64,000 nt of DNA from Labilithrix sp. (GCA_019637195.1 JAHBWA010000007.1:1-64000); one strand, 5' to 3'; positions 54,229 to 63,221 are shown, numbered from the stretch's first letter. The notes: generated from the letters alone by a model not told the origin. Numbers and translations: made by a program.

Positions 54229-54819
54229 ATGTGCAGGAAGCCGCGGTTCATCCTCGCTTTGCTCGTGGCACTCGTTAGTTGTGGCACCTCGACCTCGGAA
54301 GAGTCCCCAGCTCCGCCGGACTCCAACAGTTCCAACGGTCGGCCCCTACCCGGCGAGCCCGAACCGGTCGAGCCCGAACCGGTCGAGCCCGGACCGGTTG
54401 CCGGGTCTTGTCCGGCTGACGAGCTCGCGGTCGATTTGGAGACACATGCTTGCTACCACCTCGAGCATGGGCCATTCGCGTCCGTCGCCACGAGCGCGGA
54501 GGCCACGGCACCTTCGGTATCGGAGCCGCACACGGCGTTCACCGTCGACGTGAGCGCCGGCGAAGACCGCTGGCTCTCCTTCAAAGCGAAGTCATCTGCC
54601 GTGTATGCCTTCTACTCCGGCCCGAAAGCGAGGATCGTCTTGCGACGGAGTGACGGGCAGCTCATCTCTGCCATGTGCGAAGGCGCGACGAGCGACGCCT
54701 GCCCTGCGCTTCCCTACCAGGTCCAGGCGCAGCTGAACGCTGAAGAGACAGTGGGCGTCGCCTTGTTTCCGGACGATGATGCGGAGCAGGTGAAGCTCGT
54801 CATCGAGTCCGTCGAATAG
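54229..54819 (+). CDS. lipoprotein of the zinc island
   Basis: ATG 54229 gives 196 residues with a lipoprotein signal peptide (MCRKPRFILALLVALVSC, lipobox VSC). A Pro/Glu/Val repeat linker (GEPEPVEPEPVEPGPV) and a C-terminal beta-rich domain of about 130 residues (FTVDVSAGEDRWLSFKAKSS, CEGATSDACPALPYQ, VALFPDDDAEQVKLVIES) follow. Four Cys are present in the mature domain. The fold resembles PPC-type beta-sandwiches, but this is a guess. The frame is open upstream in continuity with the permease remnant; the signal peptide and box F define the true start. It lies 134 bases before the AztD-like gene. Confidence 0.72.
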   Translation: MCRKPRFILALLVALVSCGTSTSEESPAPPDSNSSNGRPLPGEPEPVEPEPVEPGPVAGSCPADELAVDLETHACYHLEHGPFASVATSAEATAPSVSEPHTAFTVDVSAGEDRWLSFKAKSSAVYAFYSGPKARIVLRRSDGQLISAMCEGATSDACPALPYQVQAQLNAEETVGVALFPDDDAEQVKLVIESVE

Positions 54820-54953
54820 TTTGCCCTCGTCCTGTCGACCCCAATCACTCGTGGACGTCCCATCGACGGGGGCTTCCAATCGGTGAGGCGCGCATGAAAT
54901 CACCGCAATCGAGCTCCATCAGAAACGGTCTCATCTCGTTCGGACGGAGCGCC

Positions 54954-56186
54954 ATGGCTCGCGGCGCTCGTCTATCGCGACCGCTGCTCATCGCATTTGC
55001 TTTCGGGTCCCTGCACGTCTCCTGCGCGGAGCAAGATGAACCCCTCGCTTCGAAGCCCAGCTCGGCCGCAAGGCTACGAGCCCGCGTGCTGATCGCGGAC
55101 GCCCGCGCACCGAGGCTGAGCGTTTGGGATGTCGGCGATCGCGAGACGGTCGGCACCTTCGATCTCGACACACCGGCGGAGGAGCTCGTCGTTTCACACT
55201 CCGGCGATACGGCTGCCGTTGTGACGGGCGCCGGCACGACCGCGCGTCTCATGGGTGGCGGCGTCGCCGTGATCCCGCACAAGGACCATATCCACATCTT
55301 CAAGTCGCCGCCGGTGCTTCTTGGCGAACCGCTCACCGGCAGCGGTAGGGTGCGCGCATCGTTCGGGGACGCGAAGTGGGCCTTCCTCTTTGCTGCTCAG
55401 GACGGCGACTCGCCCGCTGCTGTCGTCAGGCCAGAGCGCTCGTGGGTGCAGAATCGGGGTGAGTCCGTCGCCCTCGACATCGTCGCTCACCGCGGGGACG
55501 TGCTTCCGTTCGGGGGTTCCTATCTCGCAACCCGACCGACAGGCGACGGAGTCGACGCCATCGGGGAAGATGGCGCAGCGGCGCCGCTCTTCGAGTGTGA
55601 CGGCCTCGACGGAGCGACCACCACCGGGAAGATCGCGGCGTTCGCTTGCGATTCCGGCTTCATCGTCATCGGGGCTGACCGACGACCGAGCGCGCCGGTC
55701 CCGCACCCGATCGGCACTCGGGTCCGCGCTCTGTCGTCACTCCACAACCAGAAGTGGGCGTTCGGTCGGGATGCGACGGGGAAGACCGTCATCGTCGATC
55801 TCGAAGCGCGAACCGCGACGTCAATCGAGCACGGCGCCGACGTCTGCGAAGCCGTTCTCGAGGTTGGCGAGCGCGGACGCCTGCTCGCGCTCCGCGCTTC
55901 CGGTGCCCTGGAGCAGATCGACCTCACCACCGGGCGCGTGGTCGGCTCGCTCTCCGTGGTCGCGCCGTTCGAGTGCACTGCTCCCGAGCGCCCACACGTC
56001 GTCGGCACGCCGGGGTCGGCGTGGGTCTCGTCCCCGCAGACAGCCGAGGTCCTCCAGATCGACTCCAACGCAGGCTCGATCGCGTCGCGGGTGAGTTTCG
56101 GAGGGACTCCGAGCAAGCTCGCGCTGTTCGGTCTCGACGCGCGCAACGCCGAGCTTTCGCTGGGAAACGACGACTTGAGCGACTGA
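54954..56186 (+). CDS. aztD: AztD-like periplasmic zinc-binding beta-propeller
   Basis: AztD is a periplasmic zinc metallochaperone that supplies zinc to an ABC importer. ATG 54954 (GGAG seven bases upstream) gives 410 residues with a compact signal peptide ending in HVSC, so it may be a lipoprotein; ATG 54894 would add 20 residues. Propeller-type repeats run throughout (VLIADARAPRLSVWDV, FACDSGFIVIGADR, VWVSSPQTAEVLQID-like). The diagnostic His cluster is IPHKDHIHIFKSPP (His129, His132 and His134 counted from 54894), which lines up with the DHGDHxHIYK loop of AztD. No aztABC genes are in the window. Confidence 0.78.
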   Translation: MARGARLSRPLLIAFAFGSLHVSCAEQDEPLASKPSSAARLRARVLIADARAPRLSVWDVGDRETVGTFDLDTPAEELVVSHSGDTAAVVTGAGTTARLMGGGVAVIPHKDHIHIFKSPPVLLGEPLTGSGRVRASFGDAKWAFLFAAQDGDSPAAVVRPERSWVQNRGESVALDIVAHRGDVLPFGGSYLATRPTGDGVDAIGEDGAAAPLFECDGLDGATTTGKIAAFACDSGFIVIGADRRPSAPVPHPIGTRVRALSSLHNQKWAFGRDATGKTVIVDLEARTATSIEHGADVCEAVLEVGERGRLLALRASGALEQIDLTTGRVVGSLSVVAPFECTAPERPHVVGTPGSAWVSSPQTAEVLQIDSNAGSIASRVSFGGTPSKLALFGLDARNAELSLGNDDLSD

Positions 56187-56199
56187 GTCAGCGCTCTTG

Positions 56200-56476
56200 A
56201 TTCGCGAACCTCCTCACGCGTTCGGACGAGCACCGCGGCGCCCGATTCGCCGGCGTCGGCGCAGACCTGGAGGTATCGACGGCAGCCCGTGAGGAGTTCG
56301 CGCATCGCGCGGCCGCGGTGGTCCTGAGTCACGTTGGCGTGACGGTCCTGCCGAACGCGCTCGATGCGATTCGCATCGGGACAGTACGGCGGGCAGGAAT
56401 GGGTGTCGACAGCCCCACGAATCGCCATCTCCACCCGATTCGTGATCGACGATTGCGCTCGGTGATCTTGCTTCAT
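56200..56476 (-). mobile_element. IS630-family transposase remnant (C-terminal part)
   Basis: On the minus strand from about 56476 the translation contains SCPPYCPDANRIERVRQDRHANVTQDHRGRAMRELL in consecutive pieces, followed by a CRRYL segment. This is the end of the IS630-type DDE domain, whose usual form is SPPYCPDxNxIERVWxDLHANVTRNHR. The final catalytic Glu (IER) is present, but the rest of the transposase is absent and the end runs into non-homologous sequence. It separates the metal island from the RiPP operon. Confidence 0.75.
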
Positions 56477-56541
56477 CGAGCCCCGCTCGCTTCGCTGCAG
56501 GACCGCACGTCTGTCGCGCTGGCGAGCGCGTCGCGGAGCCA

Positions 56542-57465
56542 TCAGCTCCGCTTCGCGGAGATGGGCACGATCAGCGTCGAGGGCGCGGAGGCGCGGGGAA
56601 ACCGTGCAGCTCCGAGGATCGTGCCGATGCTGGCGATCAACCTTTCGCGTTCTTCTGGGGCGCGGCTGGTGCTCTCGATCGTATCCGTGAGCGTGTCGAT
56701 GCTGGTCACCTCGCCCGACGGCCCGACGTTCAGGCGGCTGATGACTGTCCCGTCGGCGTCCTCGAGCGAAGAGAGCTTCTCCGCCAGCAGCCGGTGACGC
56801 TCCCGGACGACAGGCACGACCTCCGCCATCGACAGCGCACCTTCGATCTGGAGCGTGGGCGGCTCGAACCATCCGTGGAGGACCACGCGGCTGTCGCGCG
56901 GATCCTGCGAACCTCGCACCTCGCGCACGCCATGAGGAAAGCGACCGTCGAACACGACGAGCTGCCCGTACTCGGCAGGGACCTCCTGCAAGAGCCGGCG
57001 GCTCCCGGCGCCGAGGTCCTCTCCGCGCAAGAATCGGGCGCTCTGCCAGTAGTCGAGGAGATCGACGTTGGCGATCTGCGTCTCGCCACCCGAGAACCCA
57101 CGGCTCTCCCAGCGGGTGAGAGAGAACACCCACGCCCAGGGCCCGTGCGCGACGTCGGCGTGCAGCTCCTGCCGACAGCCGTTGACGTAGTAGCTGAGCC
57201 ACCAGGAGTTCACGAGGTTGCATCCGAGGGTCGCCTTGCCCCACGAGCAGAGTCGTTCCTCGAAGGCCGAAAACAACTCTCGCGCGAAGAACGAGCGCGC
57301 CGGTGTCCGGAGGTAGTTGTACTGACCGTCGACGTTCCAGTAGTTCCACGAGTAATGCTTGGGCGTGATCACGTCGGGGTCCACCGCGCCGTCGAAGGTC
57401 GAGCGAAGCGCGTCGACGCCCGAGAAGAACGAGGGGACGATGACCAATCTACGATTTGCGCTCAT
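56542..57465 (-). CDS. 2OG-Fe(II) oxygenase, putative RiPP tailoring enzyme
   Basis: The 307-residue protein has a prolyl-4-hydroxylase-like core. SYYVNGCRQELHADVAHGPW carries the iron ligands His102 and Asp104. FSGGETQIA follows, and VVFDGRFPHGVREV has the third ligand His178. RDSRVVLHGWF has Arg193, positioned to bind 2-oxoglutarate. The last about 90 residues are helical and unassigned. Its start overlaps the stop of the cupin-like gene (ATGA, 57462-57465), making it the last gene of the RiPP operon. Hydroxylation of the peptide product is inferred from context. Confidence 0.85.
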   Translation of the reverse strand: MSANRRLVIVPSFFSGVDALRSTFDGAVDPDVITPKHYSWNYWNVDGQYNYLRTPARSFFARELFSAFEERLCSWGKATLGCNLVNSWWLSYYVNGCRQELHADVAHGPWAWVFSLTRWESRGFSGGETQIANVDLLDYWQSARFLRGEDLGAGSRRLLQEVPAEYGQLVVFDGRFPHGVREVRGSQDPRDSRVVLHGWFEPPTLQIEGALSMAEVVPVVRERHRLLAEKLSSLEDADGTVISRLNVGPSGEVTSIDTLTDTIESTSRAPEERERLIASIGTILGAARFPRASAPSTLIVPISAKRS

Positions 57466-58739
57466 GCGAACAGCGGGGCAACGATCGGTTGCTTGGAGAG
57501 GTCGGAGAGGAAGCGTGTGAGCGTGGGCCTCGCGCGTTCGACGTCGTCGTCGTCGTAGCTGCGCTTGATTTCATCCAGCATTCGCTCGAACGGAAGCTTT
57601 TGGAGCGCCAGCTCGAAGAGCTCCATCTGGAGCGGGTCGAGCGAGAACCCGAGGCTCGCCTCCTCGAGCAACGCCCCCGTGAGCTCGGTCGCCTTTCTCC
57701 CTGCCGGCGTCCCCGGGAACCGTGCGCCCAGGAGAGCGAGGATGCGGTCTCCGGTCGGAACGTTGAGGAGGAGGGCGATGAACAACCGCAGCTCGGGATC
57801 AGTGATCTTCTTTCGGAGCAGGGTGAGGTGTCTGTCGCGCACCTGCCGGTCGAGGGCCGCGACGAACGGCTCGAGGCGCTTCCCGTGCACGGAGAGAGCC
57901 CGGTCTTGAACCTGCGCGAACAGCTGGCGATGCTCGAGCAACGCCCGGTGAGCGTTCAGGACCATGAAGAACGCCGTCGCGAGGTCCGAGCCGCCGACGA
58001 GGTCCGCGACGACGTCGGCGTAGCGCTCGGGGTCGACCCGGGCCAGAGCCCGCAGGATCTCGTCGCTTCGGCCATTTACCCGATCCATGAAGAACGGATC
58101 GAACGATATGCCCGGGTGAAGGTACGAATACTGAGGATTGTACTCGTCGTCCCTCTGGGTCCGAACGACCACCGAGACCGAGGGATGCTCGAGGTGAAAC
58201 AGGGAATGGATGAACTCCCGGCGTGCGCGGATCGCGCGAACGCTGCCGCGGCGCAAGAACTCGACCTCTCGAACGTCGAGTCGGCCGCGCTGCAGACGAG
58301 AGTTGATCCGCTCCTCCTCGACGAATCCATACGTCGTGTGCACGCTGCCCCCCTCGAGGACGCCAAACGCGCCTGTGAATGCATGCTGATGGATCGATGT
58401 CGTCGATGAGAACCATGTGTACGCGTCGACGACGAAGCGCTTCCCCCAGTACAAGGTGAGCGGCGGTTCACCGAACGTCGATCCCTGGTCGAGCTGCTGC
58501 GGCAAGTCGGGAAGCCCGACGGCCCAGGCGTAGAGGTCGGCGACCGAGAAGCTCTCGAGGAGCTCCGTCTCGCGGAGCATTCGTTCGGCGATGTCCGGGA
58601 ACGCCTCCTCTCGATAGTCCGCTCTTCGGTATGCAGCATCGACACGACGAGCAAGTTCGTCGACGGCGAGCCCGACGTCGACTCGATTCGCGCTAGCCGA
58701 CGCCGCTCTCATAGCTTTGGCGTAATGTGACGTTGTCAC
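57462..58739 (-). CDS. cupin-like protein of unknown function in RiPP operon
   Basis: A 425-residue soluble protein in three parts. Residues 1-110 are mostly helical. About 110-195 resemble a cupin barrel with SIHQHAFTGAFGVLEGGSVH (His117, His119, Glu129) and a second half RREFIHSLFHLEHPSVSVVV supplying His178, His182 or His185. The C-terminal 220 residues are helical (KKITDPELRLFIALLLN, LDPLQMELFELALQKLPFE). The metal-ligand spacing is like cysteine-dioxygenase-type cupins. I do not recognise the whole protein. It overlaps the LanC stop and the oxygenase start, so it is probably a modifying enzyme. Confidence 0.7.
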   Translation of the reverse strand: MTTSHYAKAMRAASASANRVDVGLAVDELARRVDAAYRRADYREEAFPDIAERMLRETELLESFSVADLYAWAVGLPDLPQQLDQGSTFGEPPLTLYWGKRFVVDAYTWFSSTTSIHQHAFTGAFGVLEGGSVHTTYGFVEEERINSRLQRGRLDVREVEFLRRGSVRAIRARREFIHSLFHLEHPSVSVVVRTQRDDEYNPQYSYLHPGISFDPFFMDRVNGRSDEILRALARVDPERYADVVADLVGGSDLATAFFMVLNAHRALLEHRQLFAQVQDRALSVHGKRLEPFVAALDRQVRDRHLTLLRKKITDPELRLFIALLLNVPTGDRILALLGARFPGTPAGRKATELTGALLEEASLGFSLDPLQMELFELALQKLPFERMLDEIKRSYDDDDVERARPTLTRFLSDLSKQPIVAPLFA

Positions 58740-60424
58740 GCGTATGACTCCTGGTTCGATGTCGCGACGTTGAGGTATCCAAGGACGAGCAGGGCGCCGA
58801 TCGCCTCGCGCGGACGGATCGGCCGCCGAAGCGAGCTCAGCTTTCGCTCGAGCTCGCCGATCGCAACCGGCCGTCTCGCGAGGGAGAGGAGACCGAAGAT
58901 CTCCGCGTCGATCTCGACGCTCTCGACTGACTCGCCCTCATGTACGAGGATCGTCGGGGCGCGGTCGGGGATCGGCGACAGTAGCCCGATTCGTCGCGAA
59001 GTGACGATCGGCACGTCGGCGCCGAGGCCGCTCATCGCTCGAGCAGTCACTCTCCCCGCGGCGCGTTCCTTCCGCGCCGCGGCCTTGACCTCCACATCGT
59101 CAGAGAACGCCCAGTACAGGCGAGCCCTCGCGATGTCGTTCGAGACCCGAGCTTCGATCCGGCCGGCTCCAGAGCCACACGCGGACGCGTAGAGCGCTCC
59201 AGACGCCGCCGAAGCGAGCGCCTCGCGCAGCGTCTTGCGATCGACCCCCCTCGACGAGTCAGGCAACGCGGCAGACGCCGCGGCGTCGAGCATCGCCTCG
59301 AATGCTCGACCGAACGGCCTCAGGTGGCGCGCGTTCGGGAGCCATGGGAAGGACGCGGCAGCTCGCGCTCGCGCGTGGTCGTCGAGCACGAGGCAGACGA
59401 GGGCCCCGAGGGCGCTGGTGAACAGGCCGTCGCCGACGTCATCCATCGGATGTGCGTGGAGCGCCGCCTCGATCTGCTGATGAAGCGCGTCCGCAGGCTG
59501 GTGATGTCCTGCTGACCGGAGGGCCAAGAGCGTGCTCGGGTCGCCATGGCACGCCGCCAGCGATCCGATGCCCCCGGTCCTGGCCTCCCGCAGCAGGTGA
59601 TCCATCGCTCGTCTCCGGGTGCGAGCTCCCTCCGCGCCGGAAGCCGAGGCCAGGAAGATGCCGAACGAGCCGTGGCAGTAGCTGCTGTTCGCCGCCGGCG
59701 GGGCCGCCGGATCGTTGCGATCATCAAGCCAGCCCTCGCTGCATTCGTCCTCGCGCGACGCGACGTAGGAGCGAAGACCGGCAGCGATCAGACGCCCCGC
59801 GCCGCGCGATGACGTCACCCGCTCGAGCGCCCAGGCGACTCCGCTCGCTCCGTGCGTGAGGCCGAGCAGCGGCCGCCGACAGCCGGGTGAGCGGATCGCC
59901 AGTCCACGGGGTGCGAGAAGGACGGTCTCCCCCAGCCGCCTGCCGAGACTTGCGATGACGTCCTCGCGGGGAGCCCGGCCGGCCAGCGTCGCGACGCTGG
60001 AGAGCGTCAGCGCCTGTCCGGCGAGGCCGCCGTGCAGGTCGGCATCGGTCGTCGCTCCATCCGCGATGGATTGTTCGAGCCGCGGGAGCAGAGCGCTCGC
60101 GACCTTCGCGACATCGAACGCGGTGCCCTCGGCCACACGCGCCAAGAGCTCGAGCTCCGAGCCGACGCCGTCGAGATAGTCTGCCTCCGCCGCCTGTCCG
60201 CAGAGCATGTCGGCGAGCCCGAGGGCGATGCGAGCGCGGTCGCCTCTCGCCCGCGGCGCGACATGATCGAGGACGAGCCACGCATACGCGAGACCAGCCC
60301 CGCCTCCGTACACCCCCCGCCGAGGTGCCGCGCGCGTCCGAAACGTGATCGTCGTGCGAGACCGCTCGGTGCAGGCGTCGAGGGCGGCGAGCGCGCGCTC
60401 GATCGTCGAGGAGAGCTCCCTCAC
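58736..60424 (-). CDS. LanC-type lanthionine cyclase with C-terminal extension
   Basis: GTG 60424 overlaps the preceding stop (GTGA) and gives 562 residues. The alpha-toroid repeats carry GG/HG turns: VYGGGAGLAYAWL, LHGGLAGQALTL, LTHGASGVAWAL (His191), SYCHGSFGIFLAS (Cys250, His251) and AACHGDPSTLLAL (Cys292, His293). The Cys/Cys/His set is the zinc site that activates cysteine thiols for ring formation. From about residue 410 an extra 150-residue region follows. Its end (SVEIDAEIFGLLSLARRP to AIGALLVLGYLNVA) looks like a winged-helix/PqqD-type recognition domain, unusual for LanC. Confidence 0.82.
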   Translation of the reverse strand: MRELSSTIERALAALDACTERSRTTITFRTRAAPRRGVYGGGAGLAYAWLVLDHVAPRARGDRARIALGLADMLCGQAAEADYLDGVGSELELLARVAEGTAFDVAKVASALLPRLEQSIADGATTDADLHGGLAGQALTLSSVATLAGRAPREDVIASLGRRLGETVLLAPRGLAIRSPGCRRPLLGLTHGASGVAWALERVTSSRGAGRLIAAGLRSYVASREDECSEGWLDDRNDPAAPPAANSSYCHGSFGIFLASASGAEGARTRRRAMDHLLREARTGGIGSLAACHGDPSTLLALRSAGHHQPADALHQQIEAALHAHPMDDVGDGLFTSALGALVCLVLDDHARARAAASFPWLPNARHLRPFGRAFEAMLDAAASAALPDSSRGVDRKTLREALASAASGALYASACGSGAGRIEARVSNDIARARLYWAFSDDVEVKAAARKERAAGRVTARAMSGLGADVPIVTSRRIGLLSPIPDRAPTILVHEGESVESVEIDAEIFGLLSLARRPVAIGELERKLSSLRRPIRPREAIGALLVLGYLNVATSNQESYA

Positions 60425-61155
60425 GACATCATCTCCAACGTCCGCCGGAGCCGCAGGATCGCGTCGAGCTCGGTCAAGCCTCCGAGGCCGAGGCGGTTGT
60501 GCAGGTTGTGCAGGTGGCGCATCGAGATCCGCCATCGGCGCACCACCGGCAGGTGGCGAAGCGCCGCCTCTGCGGCGCGAGCCGACACGTGCAGCGGGAC
60601 GAGCGCTTCGTCGAGCCGAGTGTCGTCGAACGCGAAGACGCCATCGAGGAGCTCGCGATGTCGACTCATGGCCCCTTCGACGCTCTCTTCGACCGCTCCG
60701 CGAAAGCGGGTGAGCCGCGCGCCGTCGATCTCGAGCATCGACGCCATCCCAGTGGCGAAGTCGTCGAGGAGCACCAATCGGTGCTCCGCCTTCACGAGCG
60801 CCCCAACCAGGATCGCTCCTGCGAGCAGCGCCGCGGCGGGTCTCGGGATCTCCTCAGCGAGCAGCGCGCAGACCAGCTTCGATGAAGCGACGTCGAGTGC
60901 GTGCGCGCTGTCGATCGCGCGCGGACCGCCGACCCGGTGACTGTCGGGGCGATAACACGCTCGCTCGACGATGAAGCTCGCGCCGCGGCGCCAGTCCGGC
61001 GCGATTGTCGCCGCGATCCGCAGACGGAGGTGCGGCCGAGGCTGCGACCAGCGGACGAAGAAGAACTCCGCGTCGGCCAGCGACGGGACGAGCTCTTTCG
61101 CGACGAGGTCGTCGATGTCCCCGTTCGGGAAGGCGCGATAGCCACGGAATTTCAC
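60421..61155 (-). CDS. stand-alone SpaB_C (thiopeptide/lantibiotic dehydratase C-terminal) domain protein
   Basis: GTG 61155 overlaps the LanB stop (GTGA) and gives 244 residues starting VKFRGYRAFPNGDIDDLVAK. The segment FFFVRWSQPRPHLRLRI is the signature start of the SpaB_C domain (FFIRYxDPxxHLRLR), and the C-terminus MRHLHNLHNRLGLGGLTEL fits its HMxxNRL end. In full-length LanB enzymes this domain eliminates glutamate from glutamylated Ser/Thr to make dehydroamino acids. In thiopeptide systems related stand-alone proteins perform cycloaddition. The LanC partner favours the elimination role. Confidence 0.85.
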   Translation of the reverse strand: MKFRGYRAFPNGDIDDLVAKELVPSLADAEFFFVRWSQPRPHLRLRIAATIAPDWRRGASFIVERACYRPDSHRVGGPRAIDSAHALDVASSKLVCALLAEEIPRPAAALLAGAILVGALVKAEHRLVLLDDFATGMASMLEIDGARLTRFRGAVEESVEGAMSRHRELLDGVFAFDDTRLDEALVPLHVSARAAEAALRHLPVVRRWRISMRHLHNLHNRLGLGGLTELDAILRLRRTLEMMS

Positions 61156-63221
61156 GCGCGGCCTCTCCAGTGCTCGACGTAGACCTCCGCGGAGAACGAA
61201 CCGCCCTCCACCACGATCCCGGATCGCGGGAATGCCTCTTCGACGACGAGCTCTCCCCCCTCGCGGGCCCATGTTCGCATGAGGTCATCGACCGCGATGC
61301 GAGAGCCGAGGTGGATGTACCGCGGCTTGTGGGCAGCTCGACTCTGACCTGCGCCCGCCGGGAGGTTCACGAACTGTTCGTCCGGGAGGTCGAGCGTCTT
61401 GGCCAAGCTCAGATAGGCGTCGCGACGGGCCGCCTCCGTCTTGAAGGATTGCGGGACCGCTACCCTCCATCTTCGTCGCGCGAGGACGACCCCGCTCGGC
61501 CCGACGATGCGCGGACAAGAGACGGCACCACCCTCGGTCTCCTCCTCGTTCGCGCTGCGGACGCTGTCAAGCCATCCATTCACGTCGTACACCGGCCCTC
61601 GAGTGAGCTGCCGGAGGAGCCAATCGATCCGCCCTCGGTCGTCGCTCGTGAGTCGGAGGTTCGCCAAGCGCAGGCGACCTCGGGTCCGGTGACGAAGCAC
61701 GAAGCCGCTCGGCTCCCGGACGACTATCAGGTCCTCGAGCCTGATCCGGCTGTCTTCGGGTGTCGCGGGATCGTCGGTTGCCCCCGGCAGCGCGATCGAG
61801 GGGAGGCCCAGGTAGGGGTGAGAGTCTGCGGCATGATCCGAGAGGAGCTCGAAGAGCCCGAACGCTCGCGCGTACTGTTCGTTCTGCTCCCGCAAGGCGG
61901 TGAGCGCCTCCCCCGGGACCCCTCGCAGAAAGCGGCCGAACCCGCGCCCGAACCCGGGGCCCGCCGCCGAGAGGGCGAGCTCCAGAGCTCCCGCGGTCTG
62001 TCCTACCGCGAGCCACATTCCGACCGATATCGGGGCGTGCTCGGCCGGCGCGCGCTCCGGTAGCGCCAGCCTGAGGACCCCGTCCCCTTTCTGCACGACG
62101 CCTTCGGTTGTTGTTGCAGGACCGTGTTCGGCAGGCGCGCGCATGACCTCGTCGGGTACCCGCAGAGCAGCCTCCACCACATCGAGGAAAGGGAGCGCCT
62201 CGGCGTCGATGACGCTGTCGAGCCACTGGGTCGCGGCCTCGCTGAGGCGATGAGGTGTCGCGATGAACCGCGCGACGGAGGCGACGTCCTCGGCGGCGGC
62301 GGCGACCGCTTGTCGGTCGAATCGATGCCGTAGTCCGCCGTAACGATCCTCGGCGAAGACGTCCGTCGTCAGCCAAGCATCAGGCGGGAGGACCGCGCGC
62401 AGCTGCGCCTCGGCTTCCGCGACCGCGTCGAGCCGCTCCTCGAGGCTGCTTGCGCGACCGTAGCGCTCACCGCAACGGCGAAGCTGTTCCGATCCGGGAT
62501 CGTGCGCAGCGAGGGCGAGCGTCGGGCTCCGGAGCTCCGCCCGGTCGTCCCACTCCAGGATGCCGGCCTCGAGAAGCGCCGACCTGCTCGAGGATGCGCT
62601 GGGTCCGGCGTCGCGAAGCCAGTCTCCGGCGGACCGGTCTGTCTCGAGCATGGAGGCGAGGGGCGCGGCGACCGCTCTCATCGCCCAAGCTCCGGTCCCC
62701 ATAGCAAGGAATACGGTCCTCTCCGGGCGCTTCGAGAGCGTGGCGTTCCACCGGACGGGTATCGCTGAATCTTCGAGCGCTCGCCCCTGTAGCCGCGTCC
62801 GCAGACGCCGGACCAACGTCTGCCCGAGCTCGACCCATGATGAAGGTGGAGCCTCGCGCCAGCTGGTCACCAACGGCTCATCATCTAGCTCCCCCAGCTC
62901 GACGCCCGTGAATCGACCGAAGGGCGAGGCCTTCTTGCACGCCCGGGTCAGGTATCGATGAGCGGTGTACGCCATGTGTCTCGCGCGCTTGTTCCAGTGC
63001 ACGACATCACTCTCGAACGTCGACAGGTTCTCGAGGAAGGTCCGGCTGCTGCCGGTCAAGAGGGGAAGGAACTCCGGGCTGCGAGCCGCCTCCACGACTG
63101 CCCTGCACTCCGCCGCGAGAGACTCCGTCGCCGCGCCTCCTCGGCCGAAGGTCCGCGCCAGCGTCTCCGTGGGGACGAGCGCCCGTCTCACCAGCACGAA
63201 CGAGAACAGCTCCGTCGTCAT
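61152..63221 (-). CDS. lantibiotic dehydratase, N-terminal (glutamylation) domain, split LanB
   Basis: The 689-residue protein matches the N-terminal domain of class I LanB dehydratases, which uses Glu-tRNA to glutamylate Ser/Thr of the precursor peptide. The diagnostic TRACKKASPFGRFTGVELG lies at 92-110. VRRALVPTE near the N-terminus and RLRLANLRLTSDDRGRIDWL, RRRWRVAVPQSF and RYIHLGSRIAVDDLMR in the C-terminal part are also family segments. The C-terminal SpaB_C domain is absent and encoded by the next gene. The start overlaps the stop of the HlyD-type gene (ATGA). Confidence 0.88.
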   Translation of the reverse strand: MTTELFSFVLVRRALVPTETLARTFGRGGAATESLAAECRAVVEAARSPEFLPLLTGSSRTFLENLSTFESDVVHWNKRARHMAYTAHRYLTRACKKASPFGRFTGVELGELDDEPLVTSWREAPPSSWVELGQTLVRRLRTRLQGRALEDSAIPVRWNATLSKRPERTVFLAMGTGAWAMRAVAAPLASMLETDRSAGDWLRDAGPSASSSRSALLEAGILEWDDRAELRSPTLALAAHDPGSEQLRRCGERYGRASSLEERLDAVAEAEAQLRAVLPPDAWLTTDVFAEDRYGGLRHRFDRQAVAAAAEDVASVARFIATPHRLSEAATQWLDSVIDAEALPFLDVVEAALRVPDEVMRAPAEHGPATTTEGVVQKGDGVLRLALPERAPAEHAPISVGMWLAVGQTAGALELALSAAGPGFGRGFGRFLRGVPGEALTALREQNEQYARAFGLFELLSDHAADSHPYLGLPSIALPGATDDPATPEDSRIRLEDLIVVREPSGFVLRHRTRGRLRLANLRLTSDDRGRIDWLLRQLTRGPVYDVNGWLDSVRSANEEETEGGAVSCPRIVGPSGVVLARRRWRVAVPQSFKTEAARRDAYLSLAKTLDLPDEQFVNLPAGAGQSRAAHKPRYIHLGSRIAVDDLMRTWAREGGELVVEEAFPRSGIVVEGGSFSAEVYVEHWRGRA

